Assembly (NCBI RefSeq): GCF_000227115.2
Contig: NC_016487.1
Coordinates: 434,001-498,000, forward strand
Length of the DNA: 64,000 bases
DNA from: Naumovozyma dairenensis CBS 421
Lineage: Eukaryota > Ascomycota > Saccharomycetes > Saccharomycetales > Saccharomycetaceae
Direction of reading: 5' to 3'
Shown here: positions 30,492 to 41,078 of the stretch, piece by piece
How positions within the stretch are numbered: position 1 is the first letter of the stretch
Layout of the letters: every line of letters begins with the position of its first letter
Program-made: the position numbers and the translations under genes
The notes under the pieces: model-generated
What the model saw: only the letters and a program-made list of their open reading frames with translations
What the model was told of the DNA's origin: nothing
The model's database searches: none

Positions 30492-33167
30492 CTATGATCG
30501 ATCTATCATTAGCCCGAGTATAGATAGTTGATGGCGACTGCGATGACAATGACGATGACGGTGACGATGATGAATTTTATTCGATGATTTGCTCCTCTCT
30601 CCATCGTTCAATTTTTTACTATTATTAGTTTGAGTAGCAGTGGCTGTAGCGGTAGTAGTAGTAGTAGCAGTAGCAGTAGTCTTATCAACTGACGTTCCCT
30701 GTTTCCAACTATCAAAATCAATCAAAGCTTGCATACATCCCCATTCTGTGATTTTTTTACTTAACCAATGTAAATTGACAGGTTTTGTCAAATAATCATT
30801 ACAACCAGAAAGTAAAGCTTTCCTTTTGTCATCAAGAGAATTTGAAGCAGTTAAAGCGACAATAATAACTGGAGCTTGATTAATATTTGATGCAGGAATG
30901 ATTTTTTGTTTTAAATTATTTTCTTGAATCCCAATACCTTTTTCCTTTTCAAAATCTCTTATCTGTCTTGCTGCTTCAATACCTGATAATACAGGTAATT
31001 GTAAATCCATAAAAATTAAATGTAATCCACCTTCTTTCCAAATATCAACAGCTTCTTTACCATTTTTGGCTACTTTATATGATATTTTATGTTTTCTTAA
31101 GAATGAACCTAAAATTGCTTGATTAATTACATTATCTTCAACAATTAATACATTAATCTTAGGGAAAACTTTTTCACTCGTTGTAGTAATACCACTCAAT
31201 AGAGTATCATGAGAAATACTTGAAATTGAGTATGTAAAGGTTGGATTGGTTGTCACCATTGAAATTGATGGGAATGATGATAAATTGGGTGTTTGTACTT
31301 TTAAACTAGGTGACATGGGTGAAAATGGTATATTATTTTTCCTCCATTCATTCTCTAACATTGGGTGGAGGAGACCAATCTCTTGTTCAATTAAGGGGTG
31401 CTGTTGTTTTTGCTGTTGTTGTTGTTGAGATGTGTTCGTCAGATCTGTCTCAGGTTGACTTTCGGTTTCAATCATATGATTTGACTTGTATTGTAAAGGT
31501 AATTGAAGTTCAGATTGTCCCTCTTTATCACTTATATTTATATCTATACCACTATCATTTAATATGGAACGTTTCAACTGTTCTTCTTTAAAGGTACCAT
31601 CCTCATTATAATAATTTTTCGGTAATAATAGAATTGCCTGTTTTGGCATATCCATATTCCTATCATGATCATTACCATTTGGTGTAATAGCGTCATTATT
31701 ATTGCTGTTATTATTATTACTAACAGTTTCATTATATGTTCTTCCTTCTGATACCCTTCTTAATTGTTCTTCATTGGTTATTAATTCATAGTCTGTTACT
31801 GTTGGTTGCTGTTTTACTTGCGGTTGCTCTTCAGGGACATCAACATGTATTTGTTGTTGTTCTATGTTATCATGGAGGTTTCCCCCGACACTGCTGTTCA
31901 ATGCTTCCTCTGCCTGTTCCTGTAATGCGGGAGAGGAAAATACTAATAAGGGATTCCTTGAAGTTTGTGCACCTAAAGATTGGAATAGTTCGTGATAAAT
32001 ATTAGTAACCAATTCATCTGGTTCAAATATGATTCTATAAATTGAATTATCCATTAGTTCAATGGTATAATTTAATGGACTATGACATATAACGTTACAT
32101 GGATTTAAAATTGATGTGTCAGAGCTAGTAACGTTAATTGTTGTCCTTGTTTCTGTTTTATCGTCGTCAATGTCTTTATCAGCATCTTTGGCGGTAAAAT
32201 TATTCTCGTTAGAATTATCGTTATTTTCATTGATAGATGATGATGTTGGAGTAACTCTATTACTATTATTGTTAAAAGGAATTGTTCTAAAATTAGAATT
32301 TTGAACTTGGTGAAGATTAGTATTATTAGTAGGAGAATAAGAATAAGGATGAGAAAAAGTACCAGAACGAATATGTGAATGAGAGTAAGAATATGAATAT
32401 GAATGTGGTTGTAAAGAGTTATAATTTGATCTTTGATAATAATTATGATGGTTATAAGGATTATGATTGTGTTGAGGATAACAATGAGATTTATGACGAC
32501 GAGTTGAATGTCTAAATTTATTATTTATTTTTTTGTGAAGAGTGTAAGGAGAAGCAGAATTGAAACGCGGTATTTGTAAATTTCCTGAAGATAAAATATG
32601 TGGACTGCTCGATTTCGCTCTTTGGAGACTTATATCGTTATTATTGTTATTGATATGTGTTGGTAGTTCATCATGTGCGGATAATAAAGGGCTGCATCGT
32701 ATTGGACCAGGTTGGTAAAGAGGTGATTTGCCGCTATTACTGTTAATGATATGTGTTTTATTTGTTATTGGAATTTGTAGTTCTAATTCTTGAGGTTTTT
32801 CATTGCCATTTTCTCGGTCATGTTCATGTTCAGGACCATTTTTGATAATGTTATTAATAGGATAATCCTTATCATCAGGAGATGTCTTGGAGGACGCAAA
32901 AGAAGATTCTTCTTGTTGTATATTCTCATAATGGCCGATTGCAATGGAAGGATTATCATGTACTTTCGTCCATCTCGCTGAATTCAATTTTAGAAAGATC
33001 TTCGTTTTCAAGTCATCGATTGTATCATAGTCATTAAATTCTATTGAAAATGGTTCATTGATGATTCCATTGTGATCATCGTCGATATCCAATTGAAGCC
33101 AAATTTTTCTCAATAATGCGGAATTTAATAAAGGGTTCTTCATCCCGGGTAGCGGATTAGACATCAA
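30492..33167 (-). CDS. SSK1: HOG-pathway response regulator Ssk1, C-terminus probably frameshifted
   Basis: This is the response regulator of the Sln1-Ypd1-Ssk1 phosphorelay; its unphosphorylated form activates Ssk2/Ssk22 and the Hog1 MAP kinase. It has 891 residues as printed (712 in S. cerevisiae). The N-terminal block (LLNSALLRKIWLQLDID) and a central FEPDELVTNIYHELF block match Ssk1. The receiver domain begins near VLIVEDNVINQAIL, with phospho-acceptor Asp721 in FMDLQLP and the Lys of LTKPVNLHWL. Much of the rest is Asn/Gln/His low complexity. The last 30 residues read as a strange His/Arg run. In the next frame the same DNA gives a Ser/Pro-rich tail and stops at 30394. One extra base in the A4 run (30575-30578) would join them into 924 residues. 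Confidence 0.94.
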   Translation of the reverse strand: MMSNPLPGMKNPLLNSALLRKIWLQLDIDDDHNGIINEPFSIEFNDYDTIDDLKTKIFLKLNSARWTKVHDNPSIAIGHYENIQQEESSFASSKTSPDDKDYPINNIIKNGPEHEHDRENGNEKPQELELQIPITNKTHIINSNSGKSPLYQPGPIRCSPLLSAHDELPTHINNNNNDISLQRAKSSSPHILSSGNLQIPRFNSASPYTLHKKINNKFRHSTRRHKSHCYPQHNHNPYNHHNYYQRSNYNSLQPHSYSYSYSHSHIRSGTFSHPYSYSPTNNTNLHQVQNSNFRTIPFNNNSNRVTPTSSSINENNDNSNENNFTAKDADKDIDDDKTETRTTINVTSSDTSILNPCNVICHSPLNYTIELMDNSIYRIIFEPDELVTNIYHELFQSLGAQTSRNPLLVFSSPALQEQAEEALNSSVGGNLHDNIEQQQIHVDVPEEQPQVKQQPTVTDYELITNEEQLRRVSEGRTYNETVSNNNNSNNNDAITPNGNDHDRNMDMPKQAILLLPKNYYNEDGTFKEEQLKRSILNDSGIDINISDKEGQSELQLPLQYKSNHMIETESQPETDLTNTSQQQQQQKQQHPLIEQEIGLLHPMLENEWRKNNIPFSPMSPSLKVQTPNLSSFPSISMVTTNPTFTYSISSISHDTLLSGITTTSEKVFPKINVLIVEDNVINQAILGSFLRKHKISYKVAKNGKEAVDIWKEGGLHLIFMDLQLPVLSGIEAARQIRDFEKEKGIGIQENNLKQKIIPASNINQAPVIIVALTASNSLDDKRKALLSGCNDYLTKPVNLHWLSKKITEWGCMQALIDFDSWKQGTSVDKTTATATTTTTATATATQTNNSKKLNDGERSKSSNKIHHRHRHRHCHRSRHQLSILGLMIDRS

Positions 33168-33643
33168 TGATGGATGGGGTTGCCTATGTTATTTACAATT
33201 CAGTATTGGCTTGACACGTTCCTTGAAATTGTTTGCGTAGCGTCTCAAATTATGTAGTTCGTTTGAGAATATGGTTCCTATTGTTCATATGTAAGTTCCA
33301 GTTGCGTAAAGCATGGGCCACACTTCGATCATTTTCCAATTTCCTTCTGTAAATTTCAATTTCAAAATTTCGACGCGCCAAAAGGAAAACGTTTCAGCAT
33401 CAAAGGAATGTACTTCCGAAGTACGGGAAGTTCAATATATCCATATATATATATATATAGCATTCAGACCATGCACATAGACTATATATTATTAGATTGA
33501 TTATATTCATGGGACTAAATGGAAGATCCGACTTGTTTAGTATTACATGTAGCTTTTGAACTTTTCTTTAAAACTTTAATAAACTCATTAGCGACATTAT
33601 ATATACAACTATATGTAAGTCGTTTTATTTATTATTTACTGAT
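33168..33643. other. SSK1 promoter region
   Basis: This 476-bp spacer lies between SSK1 (5' side) and SSL1 (3' side), both on the minus strand. It is AT-rich with a TATATA tract near 33442-33460 and some GC-rich words near 33370-33385. No gene is seen. Confidence 0.4.
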
Positions 33644-35206
33644 CTATGCAATAGTTGGTTTAGATTCACAACCTGGACAATTATGAAGAATTTCATGAAT
33701 GAAAACGTCACAATCGATGCAAAAATCACTGTGGCAACTTGAACATCTATATCGTGAACTTGTTAATAATGATCCATTCCTTTGATTTTTCAAAGTTGGA
33801 AATTTCAATTGACAACTGAAACAATTTTCTGTTGGAAACGTTTCATTTGAAGGAACCTCCAGAAAAGTTTTCAAGGGCATTAAATGATGATAAGATCTTG
33901 CTAAATGAGTAGATAAGATCAACATAAGATCACAACATGGACAAACTGTTGGTAATGAACAAACTTTGCTATGACAACTAGGACAGAAATAACCTCCATA
34001 TACTAATTTAGAATGACATGAACAAAAAGTTGGTGAATCTTCAAATATCCTTGTTGGAAATCCCATTTTCACCAAAGTAAAACCTTTATTTATCTTGTTA
34101 ACTGGTAATGGAGTCACTGCTTCGTCAAATAATTCTTTAAAATGCGTTTCATCTAGCAAAATTTTATAAAAGGAATCATCTCCATAGTTTGTTGCCATAC
34201 ATAATTCTTTACATATGGCCACTTGTGCGGATAACCCGATGACTTTAACACGGATTTTTTCTTGCACTAGAGAGTTTATTGTTTGATGAATATCACCCGG
34301 GTCAGTACTTGATAAACTTCCGAATATTATTAAGACTTCTCTAGTACAATGTGCTGGTACTGGTAATAATAAACCTCTTGCCATTTCTAAAGCATTTTGT
34401 AAAGATGGGTTACCTGCAGGTTCTTGTTTCCTAATTGATTTTAATACATCAATATGATCTTGTGGGTTCCCTCCAACTTGACTGACTAAATGAGCCAATC
34501 CATTTTTCATTACTAATATTCCTAGTTGAGAGATTGGATTTTGATCGAAGAATTCATGAACGAAATCTATAGCGTATTGAATCATCATAGCATGACGATT
34601 TGGTCTAAGATCCTTTTCTGCCATAGATTCACTACAATCCAATGTTAATATTAAAGTTCTAATGATACCTCTTTGATATGGAGTAACTATTTTTTTGGCA
34701 GTACGTTTCTTTCTTGCTTCAATGATACTAGCAACTAATGAAGCCATATCATTTTCTTCATCCACAGTGACTAAATCCCAACTTCTCTTAATCTCATCTT
34801 CCCATGCGTACCCACCACTTGCACCTAATAGATTTTGGTTATTTGATGCCTTCTTCTTTTTCATCATTTTCCTTGAACTTTGCTTATCCCTTTTCTGATT
34901 GCTGATGCTGATGCTGCTGCTACTGTGGCTGCTAGTGGCACTACTTTGGATTTTATTACTAACTACGGTTCCAGTTTCATCTTTACTCTGAGGGTGATTA
35001 TCTTTTGCAAGCACTTCAATTGGAGTTACAGAGGCTACTTTAGAAGGTGTCTTTGTACTTTCTCCTTCTTCTTGGTCTTCTTCTTCTTCGTCATTATCGA
35101 AATGGACCTTTCTTTTCAAAGTTCTTGATTTCTTGGTGGATAAGTTAACCACGTTTGTATCTTCATCTTCGTCCGATTCCGATTCCGATGATATGACGGG
35201 GGGCAT
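33644..35206 (-). CDS. SSL1: TFIIH core subunit Ssl1
   Basis: This is the p44-type subunit of TFIIH; it stabilises and stimulates the Rad3/XPD helicase in transcription initiation and nucleotide excision repair. The frame is open to an ATG at 35302, but Met33 of that frame (35206) starts MPPVISSESESDED. This aligns with the S. cerevisiae start, so I use it (520 residues; 461 in S. cerevisiae). A variable acidic and Ser-rich N-terminus precedes the YAWEDEIKRSWDLV block. The von Willebrand A-like domain follows, with LTLDCSESM. The C-terminal zinc region has CSCHSKLVYGGYFCPSCHSK and CPCCDLML, and the final C4C4 RING-like module ends HNCPGCESKP. Confidence 0.94.
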   Translation of the reverse strand: MPPVISSESESDEDEDTNVVNLSTKKSRTLKRKVHFDNDEEEEDQEEGESTKTPSKVASVTPIEVLAKDNHPQSKDETGTVVSNKIQSSATSSHSSSSISISNQKRDKQSSRKMMKKKKASNNQNLLGASGGYAWEDEIKRSWDLVTVDEENDMASLVASIIEARKKRTAKKIVTPYQRGIIRTLILTLDCSESMAEKDLRPNRHAMMIQYAIDFVHEFFDQNPISQLGILVMKNGLAHLVSQVGGNPQDHIDVLKSIRKQEPAGNPSLQNALEMARGLLLPVPAHCTREVLIIFGSLSSTDPGDIHQTINSLVQEKIRVKVIGLSAQVAICKELCMATNYGDDSFYKILLDETHFKELFDEAVTPLPVNKINKGFTLVKMGFPTRIFEDSPTFCSCHSKLVYGGYFCPSCHSKVCSLPTVCPCCDLMLILSTHLARSYHHLMPLKTFLEVPSNETFPTENCFSCQLKFPTLKNQRNGSLLTSSRYRCSSCHSDFCIDCDVFIHEILHNCPGCESKPTIA

Positions 35207-35496
35207 AGCGTTCACGATAGTCAAGGGTAAACTGTCTGCTACTGCTGTTTTGTCTTCTAAGCTGTTATTTGTTAATTTCTTATATGAGGCAACACGTAAC
35301 ACCTAATCTTACACGCAGAGACCCTTTTCTATAATTAATCCATATATCTCGCTGGTATCTACGCTATGTAGGTTTCTCGTTTCTGTCTTTGTTTAAGATG
35401 AGATGTAATCCCGTGATTGTTCTAGCTTTGGAACACAGACACACTTCCGGAACCGAACTGAAACGTTTTTGTTTTCAAAAGTTTTCAACGGCGCGC

Positions 35497-35533
35497 GCAG
35501 TGCAGTGCGGTGCAGCGCAATGCAGTGCAGTGC
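35497..35533. repeat. GCAGT pentamer run
   Basis: Seven consecutive pentamers (GCAGT, GCAGT, GCGGT, GCAGC, GCAAT, GCAGT, GCAGT) follow a GCGCGC stretch. The base composition is unlike the AT-rich surroundings. Confidence 0.85.
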
Positions 35534-36060
35534 TTCGACGCCCTCGATGGCGGCAATTGAATCTCCATTTTTGCATAGTTCTCGGCGACGGATTAATGCA
35601 TCTTTCCAATTGTCATCTTGATGAATAAATATATTTCTCTATGGAGCGTTTTCATATTCATTCATTCAGTAATATATACATACAGGATTCGGCCGAGAGA
35701 ACAACAGAGTTGGATGTTTTATACAAAACCGTCGATTCATCCATTATTATCTCAAATGAAATACCTGTTTTGCTACTAGATACATACGTAGTAATCATGG
35801 GTGGAATATCATGGTTAACAAACTGTTAACTACCTTCTTGACTTCGTAACGTAATCCAAGACCCCCCATACAAGGTCCCTTGATCAGAAACTCAAGTACA
35901 GAAATATTATATTCAGTTATACAGATCAGAGAATTATACTTTTACAGGTACAAAAGTCACAATACGGTAAGTAATAGCCCATTAAACGTCGAGAATCTTT
36001 CTCTTGCCTAATTAGAAGATTTTTCATCAAAGAAACAATATAAAAACAAGGACCCTGAAC

Positions 36061-36138
36061 CATCTCATCTCATCTCATCTCATCTCATCTGCTCTCGTCT
36101 CATCTCACCTCACCTCACCTCACCTCACCTCACCTCAC
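36061..36138. repeat. Compound CATCT/CACCT pentanucleotide array
   Basis: About fifteen tandem pentamers: CATCT units first, two interruptions, then CACCT units. The switch suggests point mutation followed by expansion. The array ends about 95 bp before the presumed THI73 ATG. Confidence 0.92.
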
Positions 36139-36233
36139 TTCGCAATAATTCCTTTACGAGTCTCTATAAATATACTAAAAAATAATATCATACATATAGC
36201 ATAACACAATCATTTACTTATACTAGGTAAAAT

Positions 36234-37828
36234 ATGGGTTCAGATCAAACTTCAGATATTGAAAAAAAATCGGACATGATGTTGTAACTTCTTCATCTGT
36301 TTCATTATCCAACGATTCATCTACAGACAATGACATCGCAGACGTGGATGTCGCATTAGTCTTCTTGAAGGAAAACGGATTCAATTCAGAATCAAATTCA
36401 ATAGACGAAGATGCCAAGAATAATAATGACGATAAAAAGGCAATCTTTTATGGTGCTCATAAATTGGAACCTCGTGTATTACGCAAAGTAGACATGTTCA
36501 TATTACCATTCCTTTGTGCCACTTATTTATTAATGTTCTTAGATAAAGCATTATTGAATTATGCAGCTTCCATGGGTATTAAAAAACATTTAAAAGGTGA
36601 TGAATATTCTAATTTGGGGACCATTTTCTCTGCTTCTTATATCTTTATGGAACCCATTGTCACTTATTTGATTCAAAAATATCCAATTTCAAAAGTTATG
36701 GCCGTTTTCATCACTTTATGGGGGGTAGTATTAACATGTCATTCAGCTTGTAAATCATACGCTTCATTAATGATCGTAAGAACTCTCTTGGGTATTTTCG
36801 AATCTTCAAGTGCTGTTGGTTGTATTGCCATTAGTGGGATGTATTATACAAAATCAGAACAAAGTGCAAGAATTGGGTTTTGGGCTATTCAAGCAGGTAC
36901 TGGTTATATAGTTGGTGGGTTAATCTCATTTGGATTTTTACATTATAATGGAACAGAATTCACTTCATGGCAAATTATGTTCCTTGTCGTTGGGTTAGTC
37001 ACTGTATTGTTTGGTATAATAACATACTTCTATTTACCTGATAACGTCACTAATGCTTGGTTCTTAACAAGGGAGGAAAAATTACAAGTAGTTGAACATA
37101 TTAGAAGTAATCAAACTGGGTTAGAAAATAAAAAATTTAAAATTGAGCAAATTAAAGAACTATTTTTCAAAGATAAATTGACTTGGCCAATGCTTTTAGT
37201 CACCGCATGCTCTCAAATTTCTACTGGTGCAATCGGTACTTTCTCCACTACCATTACTGCCACTTTTGGGTTTGATAAATATCAAACTGCTTTATTACAA
37301 TTACCAATTGGTGCTATTACTGCTTTAATTATTTTAATTACTACACAAATGATATCACGTTGGGGAAATCTAACATTGATAACAACTTCAATGTATATCC
37401 CAGCTATTATTGGATGTATTGTAATGATAGCTCTACCATTGTCTCATAGAGTGGGTAATTTATTGTCATTATATCTTCTTTATAGTGGGTCATGTGTCAT
37501 TACGAACATCTATATTTGGAATTCATGTAATACATCTGGTTATTCTAAGAGAATCATTAGAAATGCTGTTACTATGATTGTTTACAATGTCTCCTGTATT
37601 GTCGCTCCACAAATGTTTAGAGCATATTCTGCACCAAGATACATTCCAGCCAAGATTGCCCTTTTAGTCACTCAATGTGTATGTGTCCCATTACAATTAT
37701 ACATCGGTTATTTATGTAAGAAGGAAAATGCTAAAAGAGATAAAGAACAAGAAGGTCAAGATACTAAGAAATATCAATTTTTAGATCTGACAGACATTGA
37801 AAATAGAAGTTTCAGATATATCGTTTAG
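36234..37828 (+). CDS. THI73: Thi73-type MFS anion transporter, with apparent frameshift near the start
   Basis: This is a twelve-helix major facilitator of the anion:cation symporter/allantoate permease family, close to S. cerevisiae Thi73 (523 residues), a plasma-membrane or ER carboxylate transporter linked to thiamine control. The 494-codon main frame contains DKALLNYAASMGIKKHL, ESSSAVGCIAISGMYYTKSE and the end KYQFLDLTDIENRSFRYI, all strongly conserved. It lacks its own ATG. The natural ATG at 36234 reads MGSDQTSDIEKK and then stops at TAA 36285-36287. One more A in the A8 run at 36262-36269 joins both frames into 531 residues. The run also forms A AAA AAA, a possible -1 slippery site, but an assembly error is simpler. 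Confidence 0.92.
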
Positions 37829-38695
37829 TTTTAAAGAAAACGTATCCTAATAAAAAAAAAAATTCCTTGTCAATAGACCCTTATTAGTACTATTCTTTTC
37901 ACTCAATCAATCCGTACAGTAACAGATGTATTAATTACTGTGGCATAATATATAGACTATATTTTAGATAGACCAATTCAATGAAAAACTTTGTATAATA
38001 GACGTCAATAACATATTCATAATAATCTAATTAGATAAAAGATACTCAAAAAAAGTATTTTCTTATTGAAAGAGATGTCATCATTGGGTATTTTAGGACA
38101 GTTGATCTTACTAGACTTGAAGAGCACCTTATTCTTTCTTTTTTTTTTTATTAACTTGTTGAATTTGTTTACTTTTTGTTTCCGTTTATTAGTATAACAG
38201 ATGAAAACCTTCGCTATTTAACCTTAGCAACTGTTAAAAAAATAATTTATGGGTTTTAAGACTTTGAACAAAACCCTTATTGAGGCCCAAAATTTCCTAT
38301 TACCTCCTGCTTATGGTATCTCAAAAGCGACATAATAATCTAATTTGAAGCATATGTTGGCAGTGACACATTTTTTAGATGTTTCTAAAAATATAATTTC
38401 GAGTAGTTCTTCGAAACTCGCAGGGAGTATTTTTTTCTCTAATTCTGGAAATAATACTTTGGCACGGAACCATCCTATGCGGAATGTGATTGTTATCTTA
38501 TCTTCGATCTTCAATTAATTATTATTAATGAAAACAATGCAATTCACGGAAGCTTTCTCTGAGAATATATAAGATACCTCAACGTTTAATTGAAGTTCTT
38601 TTATTGAAAAGCTTCAATTCCTTATTAAATCAAGTTTACTCTGAAATTCATACAATTGGAAGTGCTATATAAAGAATTATAAATTTCCTGTCAAG
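37829..38695. other. Spacer at a synteny junction (THI73 | AVT1)
   Basis: This 867-bp AT-rich spacer joins two blocks that are on different S. cerevisiae chromosomes. A plus-strand 39-codon frame at 38075-38194 has one strongly hydrophobic segment, and a 67-codon minus frame lies at 38311-38514. Neither has recognised relatives, so I do not call them as genes. Long T and A runs are present. Confidence 0.4.
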
Positions 38696-40546
38696 ATGTC
38701 ATTTACAAATGAGGAGACACCCTTGCGGTTGGGAAATTCGAACGACAACCAACCTCGACTTAACAATAACAACAGGTCACAAGTGCATTATATATCAATC
38801 CCTTTGAACAATAATCCAGAATTCAGTTCTAACGATGGATCGTCCCCAACCCAGGAAGCCACATTTTCAACAAGAAGGAGATCAATTCTAGATCAACCAA
38901 TTGGGTCTTTTAGAGGTGTCAACTCTCTTAATAGATTTGCAACTTCATTAAGAAGAGCCAATTCTTTTAGGAATATTGAAGTGAACCCGGAAATTGAAAG
39001 ATCTTTTTTCAAAGATGATAATGATGAACTGTATGATCCTGAAACATTGGCTCCTTCCCACGATGGAAGAAGAATGTCTGTAAGTTTAACTAACGCCATA
39101 CCGAATATTAACCTACGTCAATCAATTCCAAACATCGATACAGGAAGTGCTGTATTCCAAGATACAGAAGATTATGGATCAATAAGAAGTGGTATTTCAG
39201 CAGAAAACCAATCATCATTATTACGTCCATCAATATCGTTCGCTGATTTAATTAGTAACGCAAATTTTGATACCTCTATTATTAATGACACTGATTCAAT
39301 TACACTTAAAAGAGTAGAAGGTAAAGATGGTAAAATTGTGACGCTTATCGCAGGTCAATCCACTGGGCCACAAACGATCTTCAATTCTATTAATGTTTTG
39401 ATCGGAATTGGATTATTGGCCTTACCATTAGGTTTAAAGTATGCTGGTTGGGTTATTGGGCTAATCCTTTTAATGACTTTTGCATTTGGAACTTTCTGTA
39501 CTGCAGAATTGCTATCTAGATGCCTAGATACCGATCCTACCTTAATGTCCTATGCTGATTTAGGTTATGCCGCATTCGGTACTAAAGGACGTGCTTTAAT
39601 CTCATGTTTATTTACTACTGACCTGTTAGGGTGTGGTGTATCATTGATTATTTTATTTGCTGATTCTTTAAATGCATTATTCCCAAATTATTCTGTCACA
39701 TTTTTTAAATTCGTTGCATTCTTTATAGTGACACCCCCTGTATTTTTACCACTAAGCATTTTGTCAAATATTTCACTGTTTGGTATCTTATCTACCATCG
39801 GAACTGTTTTCATAATCTTTTGTTGTGGATTGTATAAATCTACTTCTCCAGGATCCTTATTAGAACCCATGGAGACCCACATGTGGCCATCTGACTTTAA
39901 AAGTTTATGCTTATCCATTGGGTTATTAAGTGCATGTTGGGGTGGCCATGCTGTCTTTCCAAATTTGAAAACAGATATGAGACATCCTCATAAATTCAAA
40001 GATTGTTTAAAGACAACGTACAAAATTACATCAGTTACCGATATAGGTACTGCTGTAATTGGGTTTTTAATGTTTGGTAGTTTAGTTAAAGATGAAATCA
40101 CAAAAAATGTACTATTATTACCTGGATACCCAAATTTCGTCTATGGATTGATATCGGGTTTGATGACCGTCATTCCAATTGCAAAGACGCCATTGAATGC
40201 GAGACCAATCATTTCAGTTCTTGACGTTATCTTTAAAGTACAAAATGCAGAAAGTAAATATGAAGGTACTAAATTAAGATTCGCTAAAATTACTCAAAGT
40301 TTAAATTGTATTTTCATTAATTTAACCTTTGTTATTATCGCAATAATCTTTCCTGCATTCGACAGAATTATCGCATTCTTAGGAGCAGGATTATGCTTTA
40401 CAATTTGCCTAATTTTACCGTGTCTGTTTTACCTCCGAATTTGTAAATCTACGGTTAAACCATGGGAAAAAATTGCATGCCATATTACCATTTTCATCAG
40501 TGCGATTCTTTCAATCCTGGGAGTCGGCGCTGCTATTATTTCTTAG
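38696..40546 (+). CDS. AVT1: Vacuolar neutral amino acid transporter Avt1
   Basis: This is an amino acid/auxin permease family (SLC32/36-like) proton antiporter that moves neutral amino acids into the vacuole. It has 616 residues (602 in S. cerevisiae). The first 210 residues are a cytosolic Ser/Asn-rich region with family islands [26 protein letters not shown] and DPETLAP. The conserved transport domain follows, starting around [20 protein letters not shown]. About eleven membrane segments are predicted by eye. Key stretches [20 protein letters not shown] and [12 protein letters not shown] are intact. It begins a block colinear with YJR001W-YJR005W. Confidence 0.95.
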   Translation: MSFTNEETPLRLGNSNDNQPRLNNNNRSQVHYISIPLNNNPEFSSNDGSSPTQEATFSTRRRSILDQPIGSFRGVNSLNRFATSLRRANSFRNIEVNPEIERSFFKDDNDELYDPETLAPSHDGRRMSVSLTNAIPNINLRQSIPNIDTGSAVFQDTEDYGSIRSGISAENQSSLLRPSISFADLISNANFDTSIINDTDSITLKRVEGKDGKIVTLIAGQSTGPQTIFNSINVLIGIGLLALPLGLKYAGWVIGLILLMTFAFGTFCTAELLSRCLDTDPTLMSYADLGYAAFGTKGRALISCLFTTDLLGCGVSLIILFADSLNALFPNYSVTFFKFVAFFIVTPPVFLPLSILSNISLFGILSTIGTVFIIFCCGLYKSTSPGSLLEPMETHMWPSDFKSLCLSIGLLSACWGGHAVFPNLKTDMRHPHKFKDCLKTTYKITSVTDIGTAVIGFLMFGSLVKDEITKNVLLLPGYPNFVYGLISGLMTVIPIAKTPLNARPIISVLDVIFKVQNAESKYEGTKLRFAKITQSLNCIFINLTFVIIAIIFPAFDRIIAFLGAGLCFTICLILPCLFYLRICKSTVKPWEKIACHITIFISAILSILGVGAAIIS

Positions 40547-41078
40547 AAACAGTAAATGGACGGGTTCACGAGCGAATCATTTACAGAGAATCATCCATAC
40601 CATTCGATATGATATGGTACTGCATTCCCTTTGCTAAATAATATCAAACCAAAAAGAAGCAAACATTCTAAAAAGTATATAAAAGGAAAAAGAAATTTAG
40701 TGTGGCTTTTTTTTTATTTAGGTATACTTACTATCATTTAAAAGGGACTGTACATACTCATTGAAAAAAAGTATCTAAGCATGAAAAAACTTTCAAGCCT
40801 ATCTTAATATAAATGTATTTAATTAATGTCATAGTACATTCTTACCCTCTTTGTACGTACATATGGTTAATAAATAGCCCATATAACGTTATGTATATTG
40901 GCGCTTAATTGTTTTCATTAAAAAAAAGTTTTGAATTTCGCGATGAGCAAAGCCGCTGAGGAAGTAACGTTATCTATGAGAAGCAAATTTTTCAATAAAA
41001 TTTTCATAACTATATGAATTATACAGCTAAATGTATAGTATTAAGATGTTGACCCAATAAGTAAGTAAGGTATCCGCC
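40547..41078. promoter_or_regulatory. MPP10 promoter region with PAC and RRPE elements
   Basis: The PAC motif GCGATGAGC is at 40940-40948 and an RRPE-type AAATTTTTCA at 40985-40994, on the same side and 36 bp apart. They lie 85-140 bp before the MPP10 ATG. This is the standard ribosome-biogenesis promoter arrangement. The rest of the 532 bp shows no gene. Confidence 0.75.

Larger units (their letters stand above)
35207..36233. other. Divergent promoter region, SSL1 and THI73
   Basis: This is about 1 kb without a credible gene. It contains a GCAGT-type pentamer run at 35497-35533 inside a GC-rich patch, and a CATCT/CACCT array at 36061-36138 just before THI73. THI73 in S. cerevisiae responds to thiamine; I cannot point to a specific thiamine-control site here. 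Confidence 0.45.

Noticed and set aside
31246..32304. Several plus ORFs opposite SSK1
   Set aside because: They are antisense readings of Gln, Asn and Ser codon runs, with Cys/Val-rich nonsense products.
36061..36138. CRISPR-like repeat array
   Set aside because: It is a simple pentanucleotide microsatellite without spacers, in a eukaryotic genome.
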